Assembly (NCBI GenBank): GCA_963832945.1
Contig: CAWHVV010000019.1
Span: 3,184-67,183 of the forward strand
Length of the DNA: 64,000 bases
Direction of reading: 5' to 3'
Source of the DNA: JAFEDN01 sp963832945
Lineage (GTDB): Bacteria; Pseudomonadota; Gammaproteobacteria; Coxiellales; Coxiellaceae
The translations under genes were made by a program, and so were the position numbers. The notes under the pieces are model-generated. The model made no database searches. It had not been told where the DNA came from and saw only the letters and a list, made by a program, of their open reading frames with translations. Of this stretch, positions 63,945 to 64,000 are shown piece by piece. The first letter of the stretch is position 1. Each line of letters opens with the position of its first letter.

Positions 63945-64000
63945 TACGCCATCCACTTAATTCCGTCCACTCTGGCATCCCATTCTGGACGCATCTTTGA

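Noticed and set aside
63945..64000. Start of another gene at the window end
   Set aside because: Too little sequence, and no ribosome site or recognisable codons.

Overview
The window looks like chromosome of a host-associated gammaproteobacterium of the Legionellales/Coxiella-Berkiella type. The reasons are the gammaproteobacterial gene order tRNA-fMet, rimP, nusA, infB, rbfA, truB, the moderate-to-low GC with AT-rich spacers, the many decaying genes and repeats, and the eukaryote-like proteins (F-box, ankyrin, LRR, PP2C, kinase-like) of the sort used as effectors by intracellular bacteria of protists. The genus is an inference; no rRNA or other decisive marker is present.

Layout. 1-4.4 kb is a decaying region: the 3' part of a beta-helix surface protein, an ATPase (DUF4143 type) with an internal deletion, and an F-box/ankyrin gene split by a ~200-bp inverted-repeat element. 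4.4-6.3 kb holds a PbgA/YejM-like membrane sulfatase-fold protein. 6.6-29.2 kb is a surface-polysaccharide locus of two convergent operons. The + operon is heparinase, wecC, bi-domain oxidoreductase and asnB, with a 1.2-kb intrusion in front of asnB. The - operon is wzb, wza, wzc, wecB, bi-domain oxidoreductase, heparinase, glycosyltransferase, wzx, glycosyltransferase and a frameshifted wzy. WecB and WecC make UDP-ManNAcA, the bi-domain oxidoreductases and amidotransferase-like AsnB probably modify the uronate, the glycosyltransferases, Wzx and Wzy build, flip and polymerise the unit, Wza/Wzc/Wzb export it, and the heparinase-fold lyases probably trim or modify it.

29.3-36.7 kb carries an MFS pump, a GH63-like glucosidase, pirin, Ohr, YbgC and an unknown protein with a good sigma70 promoter. 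36.8-43 kb is the translation/transcription cluster, in which rimP and nusA each carry two single-base insertions. 43-44.9 kb is a repeat-rich patch (acetyltransferase, partial duplications, palindromes, an MFS remnant, a PIN toxin with a frameshifted antitoxin). radA and a GDSL lipase follow.

47.3-64 kb contains the most unusual content: two divergent giant genes. One encodes 3620 residues with a nucleotidyltransferase-like motif, a PI-kinase-like motif set, LRRs and at least 17 double-ankyrin units. The other encodes about 1626 residues with a PP2C phosphatase domain followed by a related LRR segment and ankyrins. Two small genes precede the first giant in the same operon.

The second recurrent theme is a family of ~170-203 bp elements (six copies plus remnants) with terminal inverted repeats, one clear 10-bp target duplication, and internal hairpins preserved by compensatory changes. 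They sit exactly at gene edges and appear to supply stop codons (rbfA) and ribosome-binding sites (truB, asnB).
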